64,000 nucleotides of DNA. Source: Oscillospiraceae bacterium (GTDB taxonomy: Bacteria; Bacillota; Clostridia; Oscillospirales; Acutalibacteraceae). The notes beneath the pieces are model-generated. The model was not told where the DNA came from and made no database searches. It saw nothing but the letters and a program-made list of their open reading frames with translations. This document shows, in pieces, positions 43,998 to 53,160 of this stretch (position 1 is the stretch's first letter; each line of letters begins with the position of its first letter). Location: assembly GCA_910574935.1 (NCBI GenBank), contig CAJTCU010000007.1:1-64000 (forward strand), in the 5' to 3' direction. The position numbers were made by a program, and so were the translations under genes.

Positions 43998-44072
43998 TTG
44001 GCAAGAGAACAAAAATGTGATATACTATATGCAAAAAGAAAGCCGCTGTGCCTATCAAGTTTAGCGGCTTCA
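43998..44072 (+). promoter_or_regulatory. radA promoter and leader hairpin
   Basis: TTGGCA (43998-44003), 17 bases, TATACT (44021-44026). The transcript then forms AAGCCGCT/AGCGGCTT (about 44040-44072) before the radA ribosome site. No T-run follows, so it is a leader structure rather than a terminator. Confidence 0.7.
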
Positions 44073-44099
44073 CGGACCGTATTTAGGGGAGGCGTATCT

Positions 44100-45473
44100 A
44101 TGGCTGGGAAAATCAAGTTGATGTTTCAGTGTACACAGTGTGGATATGAAGCTGCCAAGTGGGCTGGTAAATGTCCAGGGTGCGGCCAGTGGAACACAAT
44201 GGTGGAAACAGCAAAAGAGTCTGTAGCGCCTTCGCGGACTGCGGCCATCCGCGGAACAGGGGGGATGGCCAAACCAACGCCCATCAATGAAATCAGTACT
44301 ACAGAGGAACATCGATATCACACGGGGCTTTCTGAATTGGACCGGGTGTTAGGGGGAGGAATTGTCAAGGGCTCCTTGGTACTCATCAGCGGCGACCCAG
44401 GTATTGGCAAGTCTACTATTTTGTTGCAGATCTGTGAGTTTTTAGGTCGTACCCTACAAATTCTTTATGTATCTGGAGAGGAATCTGCCCGGCAGATTAA
44501 GCTGCGGGCTTCTCGGCTAGGTGTACAAAGTGTTAATTTAAAAATACTTACCGAAACAGATGTGCAATATGTGGTAGAGCAAATCCGTTCGGAAAAACCG
44601 GACCTGGTGATGATCGACTCAATTCAAACGATGAATCATACGGATCTGACATCTTCGCCTGGCAGCGTGACCCAGGTACGGGAGTGTACGAATTCCATGA
44701 TGCGTTGTGCTAAGGCACTGGACATTCCTATTATTGTGGTGGGCCATGTAAATAAGGACGGGGCCATTGCCGGCCCAAAGGTACTGGAACATATTGTGGA
44801 CGCAGTGTTATTATTCGAGGGCGACCGGCAAATGACCTACCGCATATTGCGGGCTGTAAAAAACCGGTATGGTTCTACCAATGAAATCGGGGTGTTTGAT
44901 ATGGGGGAACACGGCCTGCGGCAGGTGGAAAATCCCTCTCTTGCGATGCTCTCTGGACGGCCAAAAGATGCTTCTGGAACCTGTGTGACAGCTGTAATGG
45001 AGGGGTCAAGGCCTTTGCTAGCTGAAATTCAGGGCTTGGCCACCACATCTGGTTTTGGCACACCCCGTCGCATGGCCACTGGATTTGATTATAACCGTAT
45101 GGCTCTGATTTTGGCTGTACTGGAAAAGCGCGCGGGGTACTATTTTTCTAATCTGGACGCTTATATCAATGTGGTGGGTGGGCTACGGCTGGACGAGCCT
45201 GCTGTGGACCTGGCTGTGGCTATTGCCCTGATCTCCAGTTTGAAGGATGTGCCTATTCGAGAGGACACGGTCGTGTTTGGCGAGATTGGCTTGACTGGTG
45301 AACTGCGAAGCATTAGCCGCAGCGACCTTCGCATTACAGAGGCAGCCCGGTTAGGCTTTTCCCAATGCATTTTGCCTTACCACGGCCTGAAAAGCTTGGC
45401 GGGAAAAACCTTTGAGGGGGTAAAGGTCATCGGTGCGAAGAATATCCGTCAAGCCTTTGAAGCTGCTACATGA
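44100..45473 (+). CDS. radA: DNA repair protein RadA
   Basis: A 457-residue RecA-like helicase for recombination intermediates. Zinc finger CTQCGYEAAKWAGKCPGCGQW, Walker A ISGDPGIGKSTI, RadA-specific KNRYGSTNEIG, and a Lon-like C-terminal domain (LDAYINVVGGLRLDEPAVDL). ATG 44100 follows GGGGAGG; the longer frame from 43998 covers the promoter and is rejected. Stop overlaps the next ATG. Confidence 0.97.
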   Translation: MAGKIKLMFQCTQCGYEAAKWAGKCPGCGQWNTMVETAKESVAPSRTAAIRGTGGMAKPTPINEISTTEEHRYHTGLSELDRVLGGGIVKGSLVLISGDPGIGKSTILLQICEFLGRTLQILYVSGEESARQIKLRASRLGVQSVNLKILTETDVQYVVEQIRSEKPDLVMIDSIQTMNHTDLTSSPGSVTQVRECTNSMMRCAKALDIPIIVVGHVNKDGAIAGPKVLEHIVDAVLLFEGDRQMTYRILRAVKNRYGSTNEIGVFDMGEHGLRQVENPSLAMLSGRPKDASGTCVTAVMEGSRPLLAEIQGLATTSGFGTPRRMATGFDYNRMALILAVLEKRAGYYFSNLDAYINVVGGLRLDEPAVDLAVAIALISSLKDVPIREDTVVFGEIGLTGELRSISRSDLRITEAARLGFSQCILPYHGLKSLAGKTFEGVKVIGAKNIRQAFEAAT

Positions 45474-46195
45474 AACCAACCAGACTACCGGAAACATTTG
45501 CACAAATAGTGCTGGCCTCGGGGAAGTATCCTGAGTGGACTCGTGCACTAAAGGAGAGGGGCTTTCATGTAATAGTTACGAAGCATGACAGCCGTTTGCC
45601 AGAACCGGTGAGCTGGCACCCGGACATGCAAGTTTGTCTGCTGGATGGACAAATCTTTGTTCTAAAGGGGAGTCCATTAAAGAAATCCTTCGCAAAACAG
45701 GGGCTTTGTATAAGGGAGACTGCCGCTGCGCCAGAGAATGGCTATCCAAGAGACGTGCTTTGCAACGCTTTGGCCTGGGATAAGTTCCTTTTGTGCAACG
45801 TAAGCACCCTAGATATGGCAATCCGCGAACATAGCCAGCGGCTTGGGTTTCAATCAATACCGGTCAAACAAGGATACGCAGCTTGTTCTACCGCTTTGGT
45901 TGACAGTCGTTCCGCTATTACCGCAGATCAGGGGGTAGCTAAAGCTTTAGCACGTGTTGGAATGCAAGTACTACAAATAACGCCTGGTTTCATAAGGCTG
46001 CCTGGATATGATACTGGTCTGTTTGGAGGCTGCTGCGGCTTACTGGCACCAGACCTTATGGTCTTTGCAGGAAGTGTCTCCAACCATCCGGATGGCAAAC
46101 AGATTCAAAAATTTTTAGCGAAACGTGGTATACATGTTTTAGAATTGATGAAAGGACCACTAACCGACGTGGGTGGGTTGTTGGTCCTATCTTGA
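45470..46195 (+). CDS. DUF6873 GME-fold protein
   Basis: A 241-residue protein resembling the DUF6873 family, predicted to share the fold of guanidine-modifying enzymes (arginine deiminase superfamily): GYPRDVLCNALAWDKF, CNVSTLDMAI, QGYAACSTALVDSRSAITAD, LPGYDTGLFGGCCGLL, and MKGPLTDVGGLLVL. Catalytic residues cannot be assigned confidently. It overlaps radA by four bases. Confidence 0.7.
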   Translation: MKPTRLPETFAQIVLASGKYPEWTRALKERGFHVIVTKHDSRLPEPVSWHPDMQVCLLDGQIFVLKGSPLKKSFAKQGLCIRETAAAPENGYPRDVLCNALAWDKFLLCNVSTLDMAIREHSQRLGFQSIPVKQGYAACSTALVDSRSAITADQGVAKALARVGMQVLQITPGFIRLPGYDTGLFGGCCGLLAPDLMVFAGSVSNHPDGKQIQKFLAKRGIHVLELMKGPLTDVGGLLVLS

Positions 46196-46222
46196 AATTT
46201 TGTTCGATGATCGGAGGCAGGA

Positions 46223-46867
46223 ATGATGAATCCCTGGGAGCAAATGCCACTATATATCTATGAGGCCCATATGAGTTTAGCACAGGTTGCACAACTGCAA
46301 GCTTTGAACTGTATTATGAAAAACCAATGGCGGGCCAGCCCGAGTGCAGTTAGCGCAGCGGTATTTGGAATTGCTGGAGGAAACGGTTTAGAACACTGCG
46401 GCAATAAGCTGCAAACTATTTATGGCTTTGATGTTAATCAAGAGTATTTACAGGCTTGTGCGCAAAGATTCAGATCAGTTTTAGGGGAACGCTTACAGCT
46501 ACAGCAGGTAGACCTAACAGAACAAAGTTCTAAATTGCCGGTAGTGGACTTGGTAATAGCCGATTTAGTCATTGAGTATATTGGTATAAAAACTTTTTGT
46601 GCCCACGTAGCAATGATAAAAGCTAAATATGTCAGCTGTGTGATACAGCGACAGTTGGAACCGACATCGTTTGTTTCAGCTTCGCCTTATCAGGAACAGT
46701 TCCAGGCCGTGAGTCAACTGCACCGGGATGTGGAGCCGCACTGTCTGCAAAAAGAGATGCTCCAGTATGGTTATGTGTTGGTACTGAGAGAGATTAGCAA
46801 TTTGCCAAACGATAAGCAGCTTCTGCGGCTTGACTTTGAAAAAGCACTTCCTGTGGCAGGGGAATAA
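46223..46867 (+). CDS. Class I SAM-dependent methyltransferase
   Basis: A 214-residue protein. AVFGIAGGNGLEHCGNK stands at the SAM-binding loop, YGFDVNQEYLQAC at motif II and DLVIADLVIEYIGIKTF further on. The substrate is unknown. GGAGG lies upstream; either of two adjacent ATGs (46223, 46226) may be used. Confidence 0.75.
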   Translation: MMNPWEQMPLYIYEAHMSLAQVAQLQALNCIMKNQWRASPSAVSAAVFGIAGGNGLEHCGNKLQTIYGFDVNQEYLQACAQRFRSVLGERLQLQQVDLTEQSSKLPVVDLVIADLVIEYIGIKTFCAHVAMIKAKYVSCVIQRQLEPTSFVSASPYQEQFQAVSQLHRDVEPHCLQKEMLQYGYVLVLREISNLPNDKQLLRLDFEKALPVAGE

Positions 46868-46929
46868 AAGATACACGAAATTGTACTAAATGAATATTTT
46901 GTATAATTGAGGGGAGTTAAAAACCTAAA

Positions 46930-47961
46930 ATGGCCTTTTCCATTAAAAATGAGATGTCCAACATCGTTCAACAGTATGCTATGTATTTGCGGAATATTAA
47001 AGGCCTGTCTGCTAAAACCGTAGACAGCTACTGTATGGATCTACGTACGTTTTTTCGGTTTATGAAGCAACACCGTGACTTGGTTTCGCTGGACAAGCCA
47101 GTGGAAGAAATTTCTGTTCAGGATGTAGACTTGGATTTTATCCGTAGTATCAGTACATACGACATCTTTGAGTTTATGAACTATGTAGCAGATGAACGAA
47201 ATAATATCAGTTCCACCCGTCAACGCAAGTCCTCGGCACTGAAGTCGTTCTTTAAATATCTCACCATTCATGAAAACTTGCTGACAGACAACCCTACGGA
47301 TAATCTAACACCTCCTAAAGCCAAAAAAGCTTTGCCCCACTTCCTTTCTCTCGAACAAAGTATCGAGCTACTAAATGTAGTGGATGGACCTGACCAGGAA
47401 CGAGACCGCTGTATGATTACGCTTTTCCTTAACTGTGGAATGCGCCTTTCAGAATTAGTGGGTATTAATCTAAACGATGTGTTGCGAAACAACGACACGC
47501 TGCGGATTTTAGGAAAAGGCAACAAAGAGCGCATTGTCTACCTAAACCAAGCCTGTCTTGACGCGATTGACAACTATTTGGCTGTGCGTCCCCGCGATGG
47601 TGTGATTGATCGGAACGCCCTGTTCTTAAGTAGTAGAAAACAGCGAATCAGTCCTAAGACGGTACAATATATCGTTAAAAAGAATTTAGAAAAAATAGGC
47701 CTTGGAGGTCCAGGATATTCCGTGCACAAGCTTCGCCACACTGCCGCAACCCTGATGTATCGTTACGGAGATGTGGATATTCGAGTACTACAGGATATTC
47801 TAGGTCATGAGAATTTGGGTACTACGGAGATATACACCCATACCTCCAGCGAACAGATGGAGGCTGCTGTAAATGCGAATCCCCTAGCTAAGATGACGCC
47901 GCGAAAGAAAAGTCCGCCTCATCGAAAAGAAGATTTCCAGGACAAGGATGATGAGAGCTAG
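46930..47961 (+). CDS. Tyrosine recombinase, XerC/XerA-like
   Basis: A 343-residue recombinase with the SAM-like N-terminal domain (YLRNIKGLSAKTVDSYCMDLR) and catalytic domain: Arg in LNCGMRLSELVG, HKLRHTAATLMYRYG, LGHENLGTTEIYTH (Tyr). The core-genome setting and lack of phage genes suggest a housekeeping recombinase. A second, shorter Xer gene at 49181-50068 is the XerD-like partner, so this may be the XerC role. The gap after residue 65 (VEEISVQDVDLDFIRSI) is longer than usual. Confidence 0.85.
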   Translation: MAFSIKNEMSNIVQQYAMYLRNIKGLSAKTVDSYCMDLRTFFRFMKQHRDLVSLDKPVEEISVQDVDLDFIRSISTYDIFEFMNYVADERNNISSTRQRKSSALKSFFKYLTIHENLLTDNPTDNLTPPKAKKALPHFLSLEQSIELLNVVDGPDQERDRCMITLFLNCGMRLSELVGINLNDVLRNNDTLRILGKGNKERIVYLNQACLDAIDNYLAVRPRDGVIDRNALFLSSRKQRISPKTVQYIVKKNLEKIGLGGPGYSVHKLRHTAATLMYRYGDVDIRVLQDILGHENLGTTEIYTHTSSEQMEAAVNANPLAKMTPRKKSPPHRKEDFQDKDDES

Positions 47962-48050
47962 ATTCATACTCTGTTGATGTAAAACAGACTCCAGGAATAT
48001 AACTGTTCAATAATTTTGCGTTCCGACAGATCCTTCATTTAGGATAGAAG

Positions 48051-48107
48051 CCCATAAAAAAGCAAGCCGTAGCGAAAAAATCGCTTTATGGCTTGCTTTT
48101 TTATGGG
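48051..48107. terminator. Bidirectional terminator between xer gene and DUF624 gene
   Basis: Two perfect 18-base arms (48051-48068 and 48090-48107) with A-run and T-run built in, plus an inner AGCGA/TCGCT stem. It serves the converging genes on both sides. Confidence 0.92.
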
Positions 48108-48138
48108 ACTGTCTTTTCCTTTTAGATGCCAGATAAGT

Positions 48139-49146
48139 TTACGTTTGTTCTCGCTCTTGTTCGCCTTTTTTAAGTTCAGACTTTTTCACTAGCTTTCCAT
48201 TAATATACACATATTTATCCTCCCCATCCTCTTCTTCCTCTTCCGGAATCTGGGCAAACAGACCGGAGAACTCTTCCTCAGCAGACTCCTTGTTTGCTTG
48301 CTCTATCCCCTGTTCTTTCTCTTCCTGCATCTTGTTATAGGGTTGAATCAGGTAACGGTCAATGACTGGATAAACCGTAAAATTGATTAAATAAGAGATA
48401 AAAGAAAACAGTATTAGGATAGTTAGAAGCAATAATACCAACAAAGTGATGTTCATAAGGGGGACACAGAACAGAAGAATCAGTAAACCGGCCAATATAG
48501 CAGTTAGCAGAATATTCCTTCCAAATCCCGCCACAGTAAAGATCAGAGCATTTTTATAGGCATGTGTGAATTTCAAGTCAAAGGTGATAAACATAACCGG
48601 TAGATAGTATTGGGCAAACAGAAATACCACAGCAACGATCACGCACATCCAGCAAGGAATATAGTACAGCCACTCGGAAGCAGCCATATTAAAATAGTAC
48701 ATTACTGAGAAGCCCAGAATGACGTACATCAAGTAGCAAATTAAGCCGTTCAGGAGGAAGTATTTCCAGTTGCCCTTTACAGCATCCCAAAAGTCAGACC
48801 AGATGAAAGCGTGCTCTTCTCTGGAAAAATTTCGGGTGATGAAAGTCAGCCCAGCAGTAAAGGGAGACAACAAAACCAGAGGAGCTGGTACTATAAAGGT
48901 GACCCAGCCATCCAGTTGAAGGCTGCCAATAAAGATAATAAAATGCGTAGGCGATAAAAATACCAGAAACATAAGAAAAGCAGTAGCAATAGTGGGAAGA
49001 AGAAAGATAAGATTCACCTGTACCAGCTTAGAAAATTTTCTAAGCAGGATCTCAAAGAACTGTACCGGTGCTGCCTTAGGCGGATCGTCTTTATTGACGC
49101 CCGGACCAGGTTTGTCATAATTTCCGAAGAGACCTAGAAAAGCCAA
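48139..49146 (-). CDS. DUF624/YesL-family membrane protein
   Basis: A 335-residue integral membrane protein with five to six hydrophobic helices (for example VNLIFLLPTIATAFLMFLVF, YIPCWMCVIVAVVFLFAQYY, ILLTAILAGLLILLFCVPLM). The block FFEILLRKFSKLVQVNLIFL and the WDAVKGNWKYFLLNG segment are typical of DUF624. The C-terminal 80 residues are cytosolic, acidic and low in complexity (EEEEEDGEDKYVYINGKL). Function unknown; relatives often lie near sugar transporters, though not here. Confidence 0.8.
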   Translation of the reverse strand: MAFLGLFGNYDKPGPGVNKDDPPKAAPVQFFEILLRKFSKLVQVNLIFLLPTIATAFLMFLVFLSPTHFIIFIGSLQLDGWVTFIVPAPLVLLSPFTAGLTFITRNFSREEHAFIWSDFWDAVKGNWKYFLLNGLICYLMYVILGFSVMYYFNMAASEWLYYIPCWMCVIVAVVFLFAQYYLPVMFITFDLKFTHAYKNALIFTVAGFGRNILLTAILAGLLILLFCVPLMNITLLVLLLLTILILFSFISYLINFTVYPVIDRYLIQPYNKMQEEKEQGIEQANKESAEEEFSGLFAQIPEEEEEDGEDKYVYINGKLVKKSELKKGEQEREQT

Positions 49147-49180
49147 AAAACCAACTCCCTAATATGAATTATTTGTTTGC

Positions 49181-50068
49181 TCATCCCAATTTTGCCTTAG
49201 GATGGCAGTCCTGATACACCTGGCGGACATGGTTGTCCAACAGCTGCACATATACCTGGGTGGAAGAAATGTCCGCATGGCCCATCATGGTCTGGATGTC
49301 TTTGACCGAGGCGCCGTTTTCTAACAAATGTAGGGCAAAAGAATGGCGTATCGTATGTGGTGTGATTTCCTTCATAATGCCAGCCTCTACGGCATAGCTC
49401 TTCACAATTTTCCAAAACCCTTGGCGGGTTAGCCGACCACCATTTAAGTTTACGAACAGCGCTCCGTCATCCGCTCCAGCAATGAGCCCGCGCATACGAT
49501 ATATATAATCAGAAACAGCAACCACTGCCGATGGATAGACAGGGATAGAGCGGACCCCCTTATTCCCCCGGCAATAGAGAACGCCAGAACGTAAGTTAAT
49601 GTCGTTTATATCCAAATTGATCAACTCAGACGCCCGAATTCCCGTAGCATATAACAGCTCCAGCATGGCTTTATCCCGACATCCTTTGGGCTCTGTAATA
49701 TCTGGCTGTGAGAGCAATTGTTCGATCTCCTCCCCCTGCAATACTTGGGGGAGCTTTTTTTCTGCCTTGCTTAACTTGATACCTTTGGCCGGATTTTGGT
49801 CTAGTAGTCCCTTATAAATCAAGAATTTATAAAAGCAGCGCACAGAGGCCAGATTACGGGAAATGGTAGTAGGGGAACGGTTCATATCCTGTAGGCGATC
49901 TACATAACCTTGAATATCCCGCTCATCAGCCTGTTCAGGGGTAATGTCAATCTCAGAAAGATACGCCAGGTAATTCAAAGTGTCCCGCAGATAGGATTGC
50001 CTAGTATTTGCGGAATTCGCCTTTTGCTCAGCCAAAAATTCACTGAACATAGAATAGTAATCGTGCAT
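49181..50068 (-). CDS. xerD: Tyrosine recombinase XerD
   Basis: A 295-residue recombinase: N-terminal SAM-like domain (TRQSYLRDTLNYLAYLS), catalytic Arg in LYATGIRASELINL, HTIRHSFALHLLENGA, MGHADISSTQVYVQL (Tyr). It resolves chromosome dimers with a partner. It lies next to spoIIM as in Bacillus, supporting the xerD assignment. Confidence 0.92.
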   Translation of the reverse strand: MHDYYSMFSEFLAEQKANSANTRQSYLRDTLNYLAYLSEIDITPEQADERDIQGYVDRLQDMNRSPTTISRNLASVRCFYKFLIYKGLLDQNPAKGIKLSKAEKKLPQVLQGEEIEQLLSQPDITEPKGCRDKAMLELLYATGIRASELINLDINDINLRSGVLYCRGNKGVRSIPVYPSAVVAVSDYIYRMRGLIAGADDGALFVNLNGGRLTRQGFWKIVKSYAVEAGIMKEITPHTIRHSFALHLLENGASVKDIQTMMGHADISSTQVYVQLLDNHVRQVYQDCHPKAKLG

Positions 50069-50083
50069 TTTCCTATCACCCTC

Positions 50084-50692
50084 TCAAAATAATACCGCAG
50101 ACAGTAAAGCCAAAAGGCTTCCTACCAGTGAAATAGCAACCGCAAAGCATAGAAGAGTCAAAAAATCCTTTAAGTACCTATAGAAATCTAAGCTTTCGTT
50201 GGAAGATGAGAATCCAGCTTTTGCTAAACTCTTGGAGAACTCAAAAGCTCGGCTCCCAAGAAACAAATGCAGCAAACCTAGCGCCGATGCTGTAGGCAAA
50301 TATCCTAATGCCGAGCGAATCAGTCCCATAGCACTGTCATTTATCAAAAAGGACAGTACGCCAATACCCACCACCACGCCTTTCAAAAACAAACATAAAG
50401 GCACTCCAACTGCTCCAAAAGCCGTAACACCCAATAGAAACAAAATTAGAAGAGAAGTTAAAGCATTTAGTAAAATTGTTGAAAAACTAGAAAAGAAATC
50501 CGAGGTCAAAACGGAAGCTCCAGAAATGTGTAAAGGTAATTCACTAGACACCCCGGACGCTTCTATCCAAGAAACAACTGCAGAACCAAATAAAACTCCA
50601 GCAGTAAAAGTAACACACAAGGGCAAAAAAATTCGTTTAGCTGAAAAGCGTTGTAGAAACGGAATGTCAAACAAGGGCTCGTCTTTTTTCAT
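50084..50692 (-). CDS. spoIIM: Stage II sporulation protein M
   Basis: A 202-residue membrane protein with about five transmembrane helices (IFLPLCVTFTAGVLFGSAVV, LTSLLILFLLGVTAFGAVGV, FLKGVVVGIGVLSFLI, SALGYLPTASALGLLHLFLG, LCFAVAISLVGSLLALLSAV). SpoIIM, with SpoIID and SpoIIP, drives engulfment in the forming spore. Shows the organism has sporulation genes. Confidence 0.9.
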   Translation of the reverse strand: MKKDEPLFDIPFLQRFSAKRIFLPLCVTFTAGVLFGSAVVSWIEASGVSSELPLHISGASVLTSDFFSSFSTILLNALTSLLILFLLGVTAFGAVGVPLCLFLKGVVVGIGVLSFLINDSAMGLIRSALGYLPTASALGLLHLFLGSRAFEFSKSLAKAGFSSSNESLDFYRYLKDFLTLLCFAVAISLVGSLLALLSAVLF

Positions 50693-51185
50693 AGTATACC
50701 ATCCTTTTGATTGAGGATCGTGTCCCCTACTAGTAGCATAACTATGAATAAAGAGAACTGGCTATTCTCGTTTCCGCAAAAAGCTGAATAGAAATACAAA
50801 GTTTATTTGCAACCAAGGTTGTCATTTTTCTTTCTTGTTGCTAGATAGGACCTAACTTTTTATAAATGCGCTCAATAGAACTCTTAACATCATCTCTTTT
50901 ACTCCGCATCCCAAGATATGGTGAACATCGCGAACCTGATCCTGTAGATATTGGGAGTGTAGAAGTGGATCAAACCTTGGAATTGCTGGGTTTCCACACG
51001 CGATAAAGGAAAATGTTGAAAACGCATTGGCTTTTACAGAGAGCAACTGGGAGTCATTTCCTGTGTTTAATACTATAATACATTTCGATGGATTTTGCAA
51101 GAGCCAAAAATGAATATTTCCCCCTTTTTATGGGTAACCACAACATATTATGTCAATAAAATTATGTAAACCAATGTATAATGCA

Positions 51186-51483
51186 AGGGGTGAGTTATGG
51201 CGACGACCCAAATATGGTGCGTATAAAAATACAGCGCCCTAAACTCTGTGTTTGACAGACGCCTCTCCCCTGTTCTCGCGGTTAAAATTACAAAAAGCTA
51301 TCAGAGATCTCTCTGGGAAAAATCTAAAAAAACCACAAGAGGTTTCAATACATCCGATTTGTGGGGGACCGCCTGTGTTTTTGAGCGCTTGTGCATTTTG
51401 ATGTCAAGTGGTTTTGCTTTAAACCTCCAGAGGTGCTTCCTTTTGCGCTATCAGCGAAACACACAATTGTAAAGGGAAGCACT
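51186..51483. ncRNA. Unidentified structured intergenic RNA candidate
   Basis: The 900-base gap between spoIIM and the SLH lipoprotein gene holds no convincing protein. On the plus strand, after TATAAT at 51177-51182, several helices are visible: GGGGTGAG (51187-51194) with CTCTCCCC near 51262-51269 (one mismatch); GGTGCGTAT/ATACAGCGCC near 51216-51238; GAGGTTT (51339-51345) with AAACCTC (51421-51427); ACATC/GATGT (51350-51354, 51400-51404); and GTGCTTCC/GGGAAGCAC near 51434-51482. A competing pair, AAAACCAC (51329-51336) with GTGGTTTT (51408-51415), is exclusive with GAGGTTT/AAACCTC. I do not recognise 6S, tmRNA, RNase P or SRP motifs. Strand and ends are uncertain; bases 50700-51180 hold nothing recognised. 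Confidence 0.4.
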
Positions 51484-51510
51484 TGTAGCACTCTCCTTCC
51501 CTACTTCAAT

Positions 51511-51550
51511 AAAAAATGTAGGTAGTTGCTGCCAGAACTCAACTACCTAC
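51511..51550 (-). terminator. Terminator of the SLH lipoprotein gene
   Basis: GTAGGTAGTTG (51518-51528) pairs with CAACTACCTAC (51540-51550). On the minus strand it is followed by ATTTTTTATT, a proper T-run, 70 bases after the gene's stop. Confidence 0.85.
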
Positions 51551-51619
51551 AGTTTATAAGTGTTTTCTAATTTTTCAAACTCTAATATATTTACCTACTG
51601 TTTGAATTTTAGATTTAGA

Positions 51620-53017
51620 TTATAAAATTTCACCATTGACCGTATAGGTTAACGGGGTATCATTATAAGGTTTAAAAAACAGATCCCATTTCAGTCCCCT
51701 ATTGGGGGCATACTCTCCTTCTATTTCAGCATCACAGACAAACAACTCGCCATCTAGCTCAATCTCGGACCATCCATGCACCGTCCAATCCTGAAAGTCG
51801 TTGTAGAACTGTCCGGATATTCCTCGTGCCTGATACCCTAACTTTCGGGCTAACATGGTCACTAGTCCCGCATAGTTGTAGCAGTTCCCTTTTCCCGTTG
51901 TAAGAAGATCCAGCGCGAATTCAGCTTCCCATGCATCACTCCCCTCTTCTACCATCTCTGTTGGCCAGTACCTAAAATTATCACATACATAAAGATATAG
52001 AATTCTAAAATTTATTTTCTGACCCCAACGCTCTATTGTTTTTTGATTCACTAGTGTCGTTAGCTGTTCATCTAGTTCTATATTTCCTGTAGTATACTGA
52101 CCGTTACTGTTAAAATCCAAAACACCTACTGAAGCATCACGTATGTATTCTCCACCTTCATCAACACAATAAAGCTCTCCGGACACGTTATAAAAGCCTG
52201 GTGTTCTTTGGGCCGAAGGACATTGAAAGTTGAGCCATAACTCATACTCTCCCTCTAGTTCATACTCGTGGTATAATGCCGCTTCCATAAGGTCATAATA
52301 AGCCCAGTGACTGGGCTGAAGATCAATTAGAAAGGGAAAACCAGTATCTGCCGCCGATTCCGGACTCGGTTGGCGTCCCGTAGCCCGGTTTACCAGTGTG
52401 GCAGCCTCTGCACGTGTGATATTATCTTGAGGACGAAAATTATTTTCTTCTCCACAAGAGAACCACCCCAGCGCAATTCCGGTAGAAATTTCTGAAAACG
52501 CCCAGTGGTCCTCTGGTACATCGCTATAGCGAATTTCAGTATCTTGGGGCGCAAAGAAGCGGCTGATTAAGACCGTGAACTCGCTTCTTGTCACCAAGCG
52601 ATCCCCTTCAAAGCGAGTCCCGAATATTTCTAAAACGCCCATGCTGCCCATAGACTCGGCAAAAGGTCTATACCAAGCATCTTCGGGAATATCTACATAG
52701 AATCCATCTTTTCCAGCAGCTGGATTATCTAATATCTGATAGAGAAGGTAGGCTGTTTCGGCACGGGTAAGAGCAGCATTGGGACGTATCAAATCATTTT
52801 CATATATTAAATATGGCGCATGCACATCGCTTTTGAAACGAGCCCTTATGGGCGCTGTAGCTTTCTCTTCTTCCCCCAAATTGGTCCCCATGTCGAATAC
52901 CACATCTTCCGATTCTCCCGTATTTGAGACTTCGGTATAACAAGATGTCAATAAAGCGCAGATCACAAAACAAAAAAATGCAACGATAACTTTTTTCACA
53001 GACCAGTTTTCCCCCAA
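51620..53017 (-). CDS. SLH-domain lipoprotein with transglutaminase-like domain
   Basis: A 465-residue exported protein. The N-terminus has a hydrophobic run and a lipobox ending ALLTSC, so it is probably membrane-anchored. Residues 70-240 hold about three S-layer homology repeats (RPNAALTRAETAYLLYQIL, VDIPEDAWYRPF, FRPQDNITRAEAATLVNRA), which bind cell-wall polymers. The C-terminal 170 residues are transglutaminase-like with the Cys in GKGNCYNYAGLV, His in TVHGWSEI and Asp in FVCDAEIEG. The combination suggests a wall-associated protease or crosslinker. It is a single-gene unit with its own terminator. Confidence 0.88.
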   Translation of the reverse strand: MGENWSVKKVIVAFFCFVICALLTSCYTEVSNTGESEDVVFDMGTNLGEEEKATAPIRARFKSDVHAPYLIYENDLIRPNAALTRAETAYLLYQILDNPAAGKDGFYVDIPEDAWYRPFAESMGSMGVLEIFGTRFEGDRLVTRSEFTVLISRFFAPQDTEIRYSDVPEDHWAFSEISTGIALGWFSCGEENNFRPQDNITRAEAATLVNRATGRQPSPESAADTGFPFLIDLQPSHWAYYDLMEAALYHEYELEGEYELWLNFQCPSAQRTPGFYNVSGELYCVDEGGEYIRDASVGVLDFNSNGQYTTGNIELDEQLTTLVNQKTIERWGQKINFRILYLYVCDNFRYWPTEMVEEGSDAWEAEFALDLLTTGKGNCYNYAGLVTMLARKLGYQARGISGQFYNDFQDWTVHGWSEIELDGELFVCDAEIEGEYAPNRGLKWDLFFKPYNDTPLTYTVNGEIL

Positions 53018-53106
53018 AAATTCGACCTTTTAGGATAATATTAGCACGGACCACAAGAAATGTCAATCTAGTAGTTTACTCAAACTATATATTGTATCAA
53101 AACAAT

Positions 53107-53142
53107 AAGGACCAGCATGGGAACATAACCATGCTGGTCCTT
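53107..53142 (-). terminator. Terminator of GGGtGRT operon
   Basis: Perfect 14-base arms AAGGACCAGCATGG and its complement (53107-53120, 53129-53142) with an 8-base loop. On the minus strand TTATTGTTTTG follows, 19 bases after the gene's stop. Confidence 0.88.
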
Positions 53143-53160
53143 ATTTATGCGAAAACAAAT

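Noticed and set aside
50852-51100. 82-residue minus-strand frame between spoIIM and the SLH gene
   Set aside because: No ribosome site, no recognisable motif and odd composition.
51248-51472. 74-residue plus-strand frame
   Set aside because: Falls in the base-paired region and has no start signal or protein-like pattern.
51186-51483. Known housekeeping RNAs (6S, tmRNA, RNase P, SRP)
   Set aside because: I could not find tmRNA ends, the RNase P GAGGAAAGTCC core or the SRP GGTAGCGGTGCCC core; 6S has no strict motif and remains possible but unsupported.
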